This document shows positions 25,201 to 34,217 of a DNA stretch of 60,000 nucleotides, piece by piece; position 1 is the stretch's first letter, and every line of letters begins with the position of its first letter. Source of the stretch: Hydractinia symbiolongicarpus (lineage: Eukaryota > Cnidaria > Hydrozoa > Anthoathecata > Hydractiniidae); contig NC_079886.1 in assembly GCF_029227915.1 (NCBI RefSeq), positions 22,670,501-22,730,500 on the forward strand, read 5' to 3'. The position numbers and the translations under genes are program-made. The notes under the pieces are model-generated. The model was not told where the DNA came from and did not search any database. It was given only the letters and a program-made list of their open reading frames with translations.

Positions 25201-28200
25201 GACATGAACAAAGAATACAAACCAGACGACGAAAATCACCCACTTCATTTGGCTACAGCCAAGCTTCTTGCTCTCGAAGCAGGTATCGAGAGACGATACC
25301 TGAAACATCCATTTCGTCTCGAGAAGCTGACCAAATCTGAAGCAATTGATGTGAATAAGGACGAGAACTTAAAGAACTCTAACATCCAGACGATAACACC
25401 TGCTCTAAGATTGTGGAGAGAAGCTGTGACTGAAGCAACATCAGCTGCTCAATTGACCATGTGCGTCAACAGATTGCTTGAATGTATTGCCTGGGATAAA
25501 TCGATCATGAAAGTGGTACGTAGTATTATCCTACCATTTTAAATATTGTGCATAATTTAAAATACGTCTGGCTGATCACGTAACATTGCAGCAATTGGAT
25601 CACGTGGCAGCAACAGGATTCGTTCCATGCCTTTGTGACCATCACATTAAACGCTTACACATCAAATCTACCTAGCAGTTCTACTAATGGAAGTCGGAGT
25701 AAATACTGTTTACAAGATTGGTGTTATGGCTTTATAAAATACAGTGGAACCTCTAATAGCGGTCACTTTGGGGGACCCAGCTTAGTGGCCGTTGCATTAG
25801 AGGTGACCGATGTATGGAGGTTTTATATGAACATCCTTTTTTATCAAAAAGTCTGGTCGTGGGAGGGGCTCAAAGAATGATTCATGATTAAAATAAACAC
25901 AAGTAAATACGATGATCTTATCACTATAATCATGTTTCAACTTTTTACGGAAATAATCTGTAACTTTTTTTTGTGAAACATTTTTTAGCCTAAATGTTTC
26001 AAGTCGTAGTGTGACAAGATTCAAAGCACTTACTAAGTCAGCATCACCTAATGTTTCACAAAATTTGTTCAAATCAACTACAATAGATAAGGCTTCCTGA
26101 CTTGACTTTATTGTAACTCTGGTCGTTTAATATCAAAATCATCCTTGACTTCTCGTGGTGTTTCTATTCGAAGAAAGGACTTGAAATACCTGTAACATCA
26201 AGCAAGGGGACATGTGAAAGCGTTAAAGTGGCAAGAGCAAGTTACGAAAAAATATCCTTTCACATACTACTGACCTCAGTAGAAAATTTCAAACATGATA
26301 TATTATGAAGAAATATACCTATTGTAAATAAAAAAACATTTGTTTTTATTTTTCCTTTCATTTGCTTGCATAAAGATTTTGTTTGATCATTAATAAAGGT
26401 AAAATTAGACATTGGGACAATAGAAAGTGGCCGTTTGGCCGTTGATTGGAGGTGACCGATATATGGAGGGTTTTTTATAAGAGTTTCACCCTGATTTCGG
26501 CAGGGATTTTCTTTTCTGGCCGCTTATCAAGAGGTGACCGATGTATGGAGTTGACCGTTAATAGAGGTTCCACTGTACTCCTTTTTATCGTGAAAAAAAC
26601 AAAAAAAAGTCATTTTTTCGAAGTAATTAAAGTTACTGTTTTCTAATTAAAGAAAAAAATTAAAACAAATTTCACTTATAGCCTAATTCGTACATCTATG
26701 TCTTAATTTTTAGTTCGTTTGCTGTTTGGATTAAATGTTCCTAATCTTTTTTAGTTTTGCATCTTGTGTCGAAAAAGTGACAATGAGGAGCGCTTACTGT
26801 TGTGTGATGCTTGTGATCGTGGATGCCATACATATTGTTGCAAGGTAGGATTGAATATATTTTTAAATTGTGCCTGTCTTAAATGTGAAATATTTATAAA
26901 CTTTGTGAGCTAAATTCTGAGACTGGATGGTCAATGTAGATTAATTTTAGATGCATTCTGATTAATCTTAAATAACGTGGCATAATTAAAAAAAAGCGTT
27001 TTCAGAAATTTGGTTGCCATTCTTTTCGTGCTATTAAATCTAACTTTGATATTTTGCGTTTATTTTTCAGCCGAAATTAGACACGATACCTGATGGTGAC
27101 TGGTTTTGTCAAGAATGTGTATTAATGGTAAATATACTTTTGATCTTTTTGCGATATCGACACATTATTGTGAGCCTATTCTCTCGGTAAATCTCGTTTT
27201 GAACTGCACGATTTGAGTTTGTTTATTTATTTTCTGTTTCCAGGCATCTGGGAGTGATCAATGCTACGTTTGCGAAGGAAAATCTGGCAGACGACAAAAA
27301 TGTGGCTATTGCCCACGTCATTATCATTTGCATTGCTTAGATCCTCCATTACAGAAGTAAGTTTTGTGTGTATTTACTTCTTTCTCGTCTGGTCCACAAT
27401 TCACATTAGATAGGTTGTTTTCAACTTTAGCAAAGTGTTCCGGAATACAGATATTTATTTCTGACTTGCATTTCTTTCGTTATTAGGTTTTTTGTGTGTG
27501 TGCTTCAAAAACTCAAAATATCGGAAAGATTATGATAAAAAACCCATGGAAAAACACGATAAATCATGTACAATATAAGCTCAGGGATATGTTTAAAATG
27601 AAGGAGTAACTAGTAGAATTAACTTAAAAACATTATCTTCTTAGAACTCCTCGTTCCCCATGGGCTTGTCCGGTTTGCAAGAAAGCACGCCTAAAAACAA
27701 AACCACAACCAAAGAAATACCCCCGTGTAGAAGAATTAGCACGCAAGGAGGAGGTCGCGAAGAGTAAATCGCCGAATAACCGACAACAAGTGTACAAAGA
27801 TATGGAGCCGTGTAGACAAATGTTGACTGAATTAGAGAATCATGAACTGGCGTGGCCTTTTCTTGTTCCGGTGAACGGAAAACAGGTTTGCTTTTTATTT
27901 TAAGTTAAGGTTGGTGTTCTGACTGTCACTCGTTGAAATTAATTTTGTATAGACTCTACTTGCTAGTGGGTTGGAAAAACAAGTAATAAAAAATACCATG
28001 TTTATAATTTGCGTAAATTTTAGACTTCATTTTCTTTTCTTTTTATCGATTTAGTTTCCTGAGTACTACCAGGTTATTCGACACCCTATGGACTTCCACA
28101 CCATGAAGACCAAACTCAGAGACTATGCGTGAGCGAACCTTTTTTATGATTTTTTCTTGTGTGTTTGTGACGAAGTCATACAGAATAATTATATTGATGT

Positions 28201-29253
28201 TGTTCTAAACATTTTTTAAGTAAGCTAAGTTCTATCTTGATGGTAGTTGAAGGATGTTTGGATTTATCAGTGGAATTATCTACTTGCAATCACCAATCTA
28301 ACTTTGCTCATTGTTATTAGGGTGCAAGTGCAACTTTTAATTCAACTTGCATCATATTTGGTGTTGAGCTTAAAATTGACTTAAAGATGGATACTTGACT
28401 TTTTTGAATTAAGTTAAATTGAAAGAATATTAATATACATAACAGTTTGCATCAACAGCGGGATGGAACAGAACTAGCGTCCTTTTTTATTCTAAATTTA
28501 ATGCCATAACTTAGCCTAACATTGTTAAAGTCAAAATTTGATGGAAATTTTGGAAATGCAATGATTTCGGAAAAGTGTTTCGTGTTAATGTATCCACGAG
28601 AATACAATGCCTTTGTTTTATTAATGCTTTAAATATTATATTCATTGTTTCTAATCTCAAATTTTTGCTTTTCTTGGACTTCATTCTTACATTGTGATCT
28701 GGTCATAAAAATGGACTTTTAAATGGTTATCTGTGGGTGAATTTAGAATTTTATTGGTAAATTTTTTTTCGTTTAGTTATAAAAGTCGTGATGAATTTGC
28801 ACATGACGCTAGACGTGTGTTTATCAATTGCAACACTTTTAATGAGGATGATTCGGAGGTTCCTTGTTTGTTGTTGTTGTTTTTGTTTTTGTTATTGTTT
28901 TTATTTGTTTGAAATTTCATACAAAGATCGTTAATGGCAACCGCAAAAATAGATAAATAAAAACATACATAAAATATCATAAAATTGACACTTCTAACTG
29001 GAATTTTTAGGTCGGACAAGCTGGCAAATCGATGTCACGTTACTTCGATTCTCGATGGCCCGAAATCTTAAAGAATGCTGCGAACAAAAGAACATACGAA
29101 AAACAAGACAAACAATTAAATAGTTCGATGGACAAGGCTGATGACGATTCATCAGGTGACGAAGAAAGCAGTAGTGGTGATGAAGTTAGTAGTGAATCTG
29201 AAAGCAGCGAAGTGGAGGAGAGCGATGACGAAGCAACGACGAAAGCATCGTAG
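7254..29253 (+). CDS. BAZ2-like: BAZ2 / TIP5 / Toutatis-like chromatin remodelling subunit
   Basis: Nuclear ISWI-partner family; vertebrate BAZ2A (TIP5) is the large subunit of NoRC, which silences rDNA. Coding exons: 7254-7323, 10346-13297, 13536-13664, 16342-16408, 16532-16646, 16791-16883, 17198-17411, 17905-17985, 18207-18244, 18375-18440, 18559-18669, 19281-19533, 19875-20014, 20225-20445, 20547-20621, 20700-20910, 21083-21139, 21215-22170, 22529-22614, 24175-24362, 25159-25515, 26755-26844, 27071-27127, 27244-27356, 27645-27885, 28055-28128, 28777-28858, 29011-29253. All joins keep phase (7,380 bases, 2,459 codons plus stop). Domain order: Gln-rich coiled coil, TAM/MBD, coiled coil, DDT, WHIM, two PHD fingers, bromodomain. 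Exon 1 is chosen because MDNHADGSGIPFERPYF ends at a GTGAGT donor in the right phase for exon 2; it is the least certain exon. The donor after 28858 (GAG/GTTCCT) is weak. Confidence 0.92.
7566..8310 (+). repeat. Two partial copies of a GGGAACC-ended element in BAZ2-like intron 1
   Basis: AGGGAACC followed by TATAAAATGATGT occurs at 7567 and again at about 8142 in the same orientation. Each is followed by sequence resembling one end of the complete element at 13796-14364 (AAAAAGTTAAGTAAC, ATGCTGCATAAATTATG). The copies are truncated; no paired right ends are found. Confidence 0.6.
8462..8825 (+). repeat. Dispersed repeat R1, copy 1
   Basis: About 360 bp with a close second copy in the same orientation at 14697-15060. 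Shared strings include GGTATAGAGAACAT, ATGCTGACACT and AGTCAGTCCGACCTTCATCG. The copies agree at most positions and differ by small indels that would change any reading frame, so it is not obviously coding. It lies in intron 1 of the BAZ2-like gene. Family unknown. Confidence 0.75.
9040..9310 (+). repeat. Degenerate tandem repeat of about 110-120 bp
   Basis: The string GTAACACCCTCC, or a close variant, recurs at about 9049, 9170 and 9277, each time near a TTATT-rich stretch and GACAAATTATT. It is in BAZ2-like intron 1. The function, if any, is not visible. Confidence 0.5.
10346..13297 (+). other. BAZ2-like: Large exon 2 of the BAZ2-like gene: low-complexity N-terminal region
   Basis: A 2,952-base exon encoding about residues 24-1007. 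A Met/Pro/Ser-rich start (MFPSRWAQEQTAMM) is followed near 10720-10990 by a Gln/Arg/Glu-rich, probably coiled-coil stretch (QLQRDRELHFQRQQEAQLQ). Long Ser/Thr/Asn/Gln-rich disordered sequence follows, with two copies of RPxHPSMRxK (about 12505-12630), five GKPxxF-type motifs (12765-13200) and a Ser/Asp-rich acidic end (ESSDSDSESSASDDDDDE). The acceptor at 10345 and the donor GTATTA at 13298 bound it. Confidence 0.9.
13796..14364. mobile_element. Inverted-repeat element with TTA duplication (Harbinger-like MITE)
   Basis: The left end reads AGGGGAACCCCAGG, then TAAAAAATGATGT. The reverse complement of the right end reads AGGGAGCCTGAGG, then TGTAAAATGATGT. TTA flanks both ends (13793-13795 and 14365-14367). 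It is 569 bp with no coding capacity, in the intron between exons 3 and 4 of the BAZ2-like gene. Related partial copies lie at 7566-8310. Confidence 0.7.
14697..15060 (+). repeat. Dispersed repeat R1, copy 2
   Basis: Same family and orientation as 8462-8825, with matching blocks such as AACCATGCCACAAGTCAGTC and GTGCGCACCCATGCAAGTTA. The two copies lie in two different introns of the BAZ2-like gene. Confidence 0.75.
15061..16341 (+). other. BAZ2-like: Rest of the BAZ2-like intron 3
   Basis: No gene seen. 15700-15800 is a local island rich in GCGTG/CACGC strings inside AT-rich intron DNA, possibly the remnant of another repeat. Confidence 0.45.
16342..16883 (+). other. BAZ2-like: TAM / methyl-CpG-binding-like domain exons
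   Basis: Three exons (16342-16408, 16532-16646, 16791-16883) join to VPLEFGWRRQTRLRP, then GDVYYYSPCGKKLRTYPEI and NFSFSTKLRVGDFLEAK. This is the MBD fold as found in the TAM domain of BAZ2 proteins, where it binds RNA/DNA rather than methyl-CpG in the mammalian protein. The W of FGW is the first base triplet after a G-ATGG split, so the first donor is GG/GTGGGT at 16409, not the GTAAAT four bases on. Confidence 0.9.
17198..19450 (+). other. BAZ2-like: Charged coiled-coil exons
   Basis: Six short exons encode a continuous Lys/Glu/Gln/Arg-rich helix (KKKEKDLQLQKSKKIQQERQ, ERLQKLEQQRLEKEWKQQ, REVIMMKAYEAQKKAE) between TAM and DDT, as in other BAZ2 proteins. The small exon sizes (38 to 111 bases) and phase-0 or phase-1 borders are consistent along the stretch. 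Confidence 0.85.
19440..20445 (+). other. BAZ2-like: DDT domain exons
   Basis: ADLLMVQEFVHSFGHVIDI opens the DDT three-helix domain, which continues over the next exons (FPSLADLQVSLLCESSNEDA, LLFYALYDPG). The following exon ends with the conserved segment TDKAAALAFLCNELLCGKAI, the WHIM1-type region that packs against the ISWI partner in related proteins. Confidence 0.88.
21215..22170 (+). other. BAZ2-like: WHIM/WSD segment exon
   Basis: Starts at acceptor 21214 with KHARFRSKLCDSS and contains LGQDRYKRRYFVLPNAGG followed by VYVEGLESGFF, the hallmark WHIM2 signature for ISWI binding. A long Ser-rich insert follows, then MKHGWWRIIDPDLL and AAHLR, which joins to GMRERSLQKAV in exon 22529-22614, the usual BAZ2 sequence. 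The exon end is at AG/GTACTG (22170); read-through to 22207 would give a stop. Confidence 0.9.
22735..23043 (+). mobile_element. tRNA-derived SINE
   Basis: A tRNA-like head carries a box A (TAGCCTTGTGGTAGAGCG) and a box B (GGTTCAAACCC). The anticodon arm folds with loop TTTCAGT; the acceptor stem is only partly paired. A body without tRNA likeness of about 230 bp follows, and a (TAA)n tail ends at about 23041. This head-body-microsatellite order is that of a Pol III SINE. It sits in the intron between 22614 and 24175. Confidence 0.82.
23044..24174 (+). other. BAZ2-like: Rest of the BAZ2-like intron 19
   Basis: AT-rich intron sequence without recognisable genes or repeats; the acceptor is TTTATAG at 24174. 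Confidence 0.5.
25742..26575. mobile_element. pogo/Tigger-like non-autonomous DNA transposon
   Basis: The left end reads CAGTGGAACCTCTAATAGCG and the reverse complement of the right end CAGTGGAACCTCTATTAACG; both continue GTCA. TA flanks both sides. This terminal sequence with a TA duplication is characteristic of pogo/Tigger elements. The 834-bp body has no transposase. Its subterminal motif GAGGTGACCGATGTATGGAG appears near 25799, 26446 (variant) and 26531. It is in the intron before the first PHD exon. Confidence 0.85.
26755..27690 (+). other. BAZ2-like: Two PHD fingers
   Basis: Finger 1 (26755-27127) reads FCILCRKSDNEERLLLCDAC, then HTYCC and WFCQEC: a full C4HC3 set. Finger 2 (27244-27690) reads CYVCEGKSGRRQKCGYC, then HYHLHC and WACPVC, again all eight ligands. 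The intron positions separate the fingers cleanly. To my knowledge vertebrate BAZ2A and BAZ2B have a single PHD next to the bromodomain, so the second complete finger is notable. Confidence 0.9.
27820..29253 (+). other. BAZ2-like: Bromodomain and acidic tail
   Basis: Acetyl-lysine reader fold: WPFLVPVNGK at the end of exon 27645-27885, FPEYYQVIRHPMDFHTMK in 28055-28128, and VFINCNTFNEDDSEV in 28777-28858, where the Asn of TFNEDDS is the conserved acetyl-lysine-binding position. Helix C/D ends with MSRYFDSRWPEI. A Ser/Glu/Asp-rich tail of about 40 residues precedes the TAG at 29251-29253. Confidence 0.92.
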
Positions 29254-29808
29254 CGGAGTGGGGAAGAAAAAGTCGTAAAGAAAGGTTTATTTTAAAAAGA
29301 GTCCGAACTTGTATTATATATTTAGAATGGAAATTTTTCACGAGTGTACATACGGTCATTTTAACAAGTTCGATTTTCTTTAAGTTGATTGGGTGTTTGC
29401 CGAATCTATTTCGTCAAATGCTAACTGCAAGTACAAAGTTGTTTATAATAATTTTTGGGTTTTCCTCGTCTCGTTTTTATGTACCTGTCAATGTTTTTGT
29501 CAAATATGTTCATTCATACGCAGTTAAATATAACATTTTTTTAATTGACGAATGGAGTATTCTTATGAACTTTGTATTTTTACTCTCGTTTCTTTCTTGT
29601 TTATCCTTCCCATTGCTCGCCACGACTGAAAAGGGGTGGTCACAAATTATCTATGGTCAAACATACAAAACAATCGTTGTAATATTTATATGCAACTATC
29701 GACACATGCAGTACGACAGTCGCAAGTTATTTTGTACATGTTTTGTCAGTCTTTTTCATTATGCATGTGTGATTTTGTTCACAAACATTTGGTGGACGAG
29801 CGGAAGTA

Positions 29809-29814
29809 AATAAA
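29809..29814 (+). terminator. BAZ2-like: Candidate poly(A) signal of the BAZ2-like gene
   Basis: AATAAA about 555 bases after the stop codon. The 3' untranslated region 29254-29808 is AT-rich and has no other gene. The cleavage site cannot be placed without transcripts. Confidence 0.45.
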
Positions 29815-29829
29815 TCTATATTGAACGCT

Positions 29830-31984
29830 GCAGAACAGGTGTGCACGACCTCCTTTCCAGCATGTTTAATGCACTTCCCAACAGCTCAAAATATTCTAGG
29901 CACGGGGATGTCGTGCGCCCCGCAAAGCTAAGTCTGTAGTACATTAAGTGACGAGTCGCGAAGACATTTTTTTCATTTTCTACAACATCGTACAACCTAA
30001 AAGTTTTTGCAGGGTGCTTTGAATGTTGTACGACAGTGTTTTAATGCGTTCTTAGAAATTATGAAATCATAAAATTACTTCGCTTTGTTGATCATGAAAA
30101 CTAATTTTAGTTTAACATCAAGATGACGTCATATAAAATTAAGGCTAATTGGCACTAGATAAAAATTTCCATGATATGCATTAAAATTTTTGTGAAATCT
30201 GACAGCCAATTTTTTTTTTGATATGAAGCCAGAACAACCTCGTCCCTAGAGCTTTTCGGAGCCTATGATATTTCGTCAGAATACGTAAACCTAGAAGAGC
30301 CCTGGGGACGAAGTTGGTAACCAGAAAGTGAAAAAGAAGCACTAGTGAGGAGGGAGGAGATTGAGTTGAGAGGTGAAGATTAGACTTCTGGCTTTTACTT
30401 TAAGGGGCACTCTCAAGTAAAAAAAAAAAAGTTTTGGAAAAAATTGTTATTTTTTTTATAAGACAATACAATAGTATATCGAAATAAACCCTCTACAATC
30501 ATTAAAAATCTTTATTTATACTTTTACCACGTCTGGAAACATCTTTAATTTCAAATAATTTCAAGGTTATTATAAATATAAGAATTATAAAATATATGAT
30601 TAAATATCTCTGTTGTTATAGCTTTCTATGTATCTATATAATTCAACATTTGCACTGACTGCCTTAATAGGGAAAGAACTTCCTTATCTAAAATATCTGA
30701 TAACATTGTTCTTGTGAGCTTTGAGATACCTATTTGATAAACAATTTTTTAAAACTGGTGAAAATTTAGAAGCTGATTGGTGGTAAGGAATATAAATCTT
30801 TAATTTTTTATCGCAGGTGTAATATAGACTGAATAAGTACAATTTAGCTGTCAAGTAAGCGCTAGCGGCTTTGGCATAGGCAACAAACCCTTAGGACGAT
30901 GGATGGTGGGTGGTTTACTTCCTATTAATAGCTGCTTCTTAGAGCAACTTACAATTCTTAATGCAATCACATTGGGATATCTGTATTCAGCTTTAATTTT
31001 TTTAGTTGTTTTGACTTTATATGTTTTTTGCACAGATTATGGTGAATTTCCCAAGAACACATCATTGCTGTTATTTTGAATTGTAATGATGGCTATATAT
31101 AAAAGTTTCTGGTGGAGACCTAATTGCTGTTGTCCTGTGTCATTCGATGGTAGTAAGTCGCTGCTATAATTTTTAACAATAATCAGATTATTCTTCGCGA
31201 AGACTTATTTTCGCGAATGACACGCGTGGTTGTTCGTGCAGACTTAATTTTACGAAAAAATCTAACTTCGCAAAATTTGCGAAAGTCAATCTCACGAATA
31301 ACCTCTCATTTGCGAAGTTAATCTCACGAATAATCCCGTTAAGGTTTTTCTACACCCGTGTTGTTTAAAATCATCTTTTGTTTTGTTGGTGCTTGATATA
31401 TTCTACAATTTGAAAGTAATTTCTTGCTTTCGACTTGCTCACGCACTCACTCGAAAAAACATTTAGCCGTAAAGATAACAAAGCAAATCCAAACTCTATT
31501 TTTAAACGTAAAATGCTCTTTCATATAAAACGTATCTTAATATGGGAAATAACATAGTGTTCATTGCCACTGCTACCCAGGAGACCCAGCGTAATTTTTC
31601 TTACCACCGGAAAATCGGAGTAGTTAAGGTGGGAAAAATTAGGCTGGGTTTTAACGATTTTTCTGCGGCCGCGCTTTTTGATTGGTTAATTCTATTGCTC
31701 TCTGCTCACGTGATTATTATCGGGGAAAGCCCTTTTTATCCCGAATATCCCAGCGAGTGGTTTCACTCACCCTAGCAAACATTAGTATTCTACAAAGTTT
31801 TTACCAGAGTCAGATTTGGCCAAGCTTGGTAAACAACTCACAGATAAAATAAAATGGTCTCCGAAGCGATTAGTCACATTCTTCAATTTAAACTCAGGGT
31901 TTCCGCTGAGTCATTCGTTCGTGTCTAAGCTTTTGTTTGAGAGAAACTCATTTTATCAACTCGAAGAAGAAAACTTAGTTAACT
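29830..31984. other. Intergenic region with small repeats
   Basis: No gene seen. It holds a short inverted-repeat element (30235-30316), a stretch rich in TTCGCGAA and related words (about 31165-31345), and a loose inverted repeat near 31575-31655 (CCCAGCGTAATTTTTC against GGGAAAAATTAGGCTGGG). Confidence 0.55.
30235..30316. mobile_element. Short MITE, family M9, copy 1
   Basis: Ends are CAACCTCGTCCCTAG and, reverse-complemented on the right, CAACTTCGTCCCCAGGG. The flanks AAGCCAGAA and TAACCAGAA (offset by one base) agree at 7 of 9 positions and may be a decayed 9-bp duplication. Copies 2 and 3 are at 38508 and 55533. Confidence 0.7.
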
Positions 31985-32012
31985 AGTACAGATGCTTTCT
32001 ACAACTTCATCT

Positions 32013-32720
32013 TCAATATCTGCCAAATCTAATTTTGTGTTTAGTGACAGCCACTTGTATAAGTACGTTTAATAATTCCTTTGCAATGATAGATATGGAA
32101 CTAATTTTTAGCTTTACTTGTTTTTCTCCCCAATCTTCAATCACACTTGTCTCTTCATCAATCATTTTAACATCAGAACGTTGATGGGAATTATAATTAA
32201 AAGGCATCTTCTGTTGCCTCCTAATATTTTTTGGTATCGCTGAATAAACCTGAGTCAACAACTACAAAGAATGTAATTTATTATTGACGATATTATTTCG
32301 GTTTGTCTGTTCAGTATTCATATTACTGTGGAAAGTTTATCATTTCTTGAACATGATAGTTTATGTTCGGCCCAATGATGGGAGAAGGATCTCCCGAAAC
32401 GTCGCCTACTGAACTATCATGTTCAAAAAATGATAAACTTTCCACAGTAATGTAATTTATGCCTACCAATAATACCCAAGTCAAGGAATGGCTGTTTCCT
32501 CTTATCCAATCTTATCACCAGGTTCCACCAAAAATATACAATTATCGGTCCACAACCATTTCCTTTCTAAATAAGTCTTATTTCACCTCAAAGTCGAACA
32601 CAAAACCACAATATATTCAAAATGACCCGGCTAACAATTCCAAAACCAGTTTAGTCTTTCCACAACCCGTCTGTCCTACAAATAACGCCGTGCAAGGTTT
32701 CTTCACAAACATTTTAATAC
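32013..32720 (-). pseudogene. Packaging-ATPase-like (FtsK/A32 type) pseudogene
   Basis: The minus strand at 32653-32676 encodes a Walker A loop, GQTGCGKT, preceded by ALFV and followed by KLVLELLAGSF. Stops follow, then a hairpin insertion (32322-32451) interrupts the frame. Beyond it lies LLTQVYSAIPKNIRRQ (32,180-32,250), with a Gln placed like the sensor Gln of A32-type ATPases. The ATP-hydrolysing role in genome packaging is family knowledge. No Walker B is recognisable, and the copy cannot be functional. Confidence 0.55.
32322..32451. repeat. Perfect-arm hairpin with hammerhead-like loop
   Basis: Two 40-base arms (32322-32361 and 32412-32451) are inverted copies with one mismatch. The 50-base loop contains AATGATGGGAG, AAGGAT, CTCCCGAAACGTC. 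Such an array (a TGATG word, a short stem GGGAG/CTCCC, then GAAAC and GTC) resembles the hammerhead ribozyme cores reported in Penelope-like elements, though two core positions look altered. Part of the arm (ATGATAAACTTTCC) recurs at 36107-36120. Confidence 0.7.
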
Positions 32721-32799
32721 AAAAGATTTGCAAATGCTTCACCCTTAATATTAACCTGTGCATCAATAAACAAGAACATATATCCTTTCAAGTTACCCT

Positions 32800-33926
32800 T
32801 CCTCAACAACCTTCTTTATCTGCAAAGTAACACTTCCCGAAACATTTTCCACCCTTCTACCACTTCCATGAAACTTAACATCTTCAGTAGTTCTAAAATC
32901 TATCCACTACGCAAACTAATTCGTGTAATAACCACCCATATCCATTCCTTCAAGCAACATTTCCTTTTGCACATTTTAAAATTGTTTCTGCACCTTATCT
33001 CACTAATGATAACTTCTAGGGCCTGAACTAAACAATTGATCGGTTGACCCTCCATAGTCACACTTATCTTATTAATCTTCGGATTGTAAAACGTCTCACT
33101 ATCTCTCCCATACCCATCTTCATCCTCAAACAAAATTAATATACCTAAACGATCTAGATGGTGTATTACAACCGAAATTGCAAACACTATCATCCTTATT
33201 AACAGTTATTGTTCATGTATCATTGTAGCAGTATCAGCATAATTCATCCTAACCTCATTTGCCTCGTTATTAACAACATCATATTCCAAAGTTATCCCCT
33301 AAATTTTATATGAAGCACAATTCGTAAGTCAATCTCTCTAATAATCCAGATTGATGAAAGGGCATAGTACTCTTAAGCAACTCAAAATCTATTACAATAC
33401 AGAACGTACCTCCAAATACCTTGCTAAGTTGATTCTCCTCATCATTTGTCTTCACAGCATATTTTGTACCCACCCTCAACTTTCGAAGATTTTCACTACA
33501 AATACCCTGACGAACCCTATCACCCCTCTGTCCACTAGTCATCCACAAATCCTCCCAACAACAGATCAACTTAACAAAATCGTCAATAGACACAAGTTCA
33601 TGTGATTCTATCTTAATGACAACTTTCTTAACAATCGCTCTACCCAAATTATTAACAACGATCCCATCATTATCCTCGCTCGTAAGTTTAATATTAAACG
33701 AAAATCTCGACGTGCCTGAAACAACAACATCATTATTGGATAGATTTGGAAACCTAACCGTCGGAAGTTGGTATTGCTCAATCGTGCTCAGATTATTAGT
33801 CACTGATATATGCTGCTTCAAACCTTTAATTCCCCGCTGTCTTCTATAACTTCTCGAAGGTAGCAACTTATTTCCATACATTTTCTCTTTACCAAGATTT
33901 TTTTCAAAAATGTAAAACCACTTCAA
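32800..33926 (-). pseudogene. Double-jelly-roll-like major capsid protein pseudogene
   Basis: The first frame (33306-33926, 206 residues from Met) contains FPNLSNNDVVVSGTSRFSFN, then NNLGRAIVKKVVIKIESHEL and IDFELLKSTMPFHQSGL. The second (32900-33193) contains ILILFEDEDGYGRDSETFYN and PKINKISVTMEGQP. A third piece near 32,820-32,860 contains RRVENVSGSVTLQI. These follow one another as parts of one protein family that I recall as abundant in cnidarian genomes; I read it as a capsid-type protein because of the PFHQSGL-type ending strand and the ATPase next to it. At least two frame breaks and a deletion are present. Confidence 0.5.
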
Positions 33927-34052
33927 TAGGATAGTCCATGCTAGTTATATTTCCATATTCATCCATAATACTAACACCCAGGGAATGACCACTACAACCT
34001 CTTATACAAAATATTCTTAGGTTCCACATTAACAACGCTTCCATATCGAATC

Positions 34053-34217
34053 TCATGTATATAAATCCTTAAACCTAACTCCATTAACTAAATTATCACA
34101 ACTATTCAACTCTTCCAATCTAAATGACAACGACCTAAGACCGTCAAACGTATCCAACCCCTCGACCATTTCCCCCAAATATTTCGGCATAACAACATCA
34201 AGCGTCAATACTAACAT
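34053..34217 (-). CDS. Small frame upstream of the capsid-like gene, unknown
   Basis: 54 residues starting MLVLTLDVVMPKYLGEM and ending RFKDLYT. In the next frame a plausible continuation reads YEIRYGSVVNVEPKNILYKR, so it is probably a frameshifted piece of a longer gene of the same block. I do not recognise the family. Confidence 0.35.
   Translation of the reverse strand: MLVLTLDVVMPKYLGEMVEGLDTFDGLRSLSFRLEELNSCDNLVNGVRFKDLYT

Larger units (their letters stand above)
31985..34217 (-). pseudogene. Decayed endogenous viral block (capsid-like then ATPase-like genes)
   Basis: A 2.2-kb minus-strand block with intronless coding character and a base composition unlike its surroundings (C much above G on the plus strand). 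In minus-strand order it holds a small frame (34053-34217), a capsid-like gene (about 32800-33926) and a packaging-ATPase-like gene (about 32013-32720). Several stops and frameshifts break it. Gene content and order suggest an integrated Polinton-like or adintovirus-like DNA virus. That is inference from family resemblance; no search was possible. Confidence 0.55.

Noticed and set aside
29385-29813. 142-residue open frame after the BAZ2-like stop
   Set aside because: Lies in the 3' untranslated region; composition is that of random AT-rich DNA, and no motif is seen.
32459-32830. 123-residue plus-strand open frame (and 33351-33849 frames)
   Set aside because: Antisense shadows of the capsid/ATPase remnant, whose minus-strand reading carries Walker A and capsid-like motifs.
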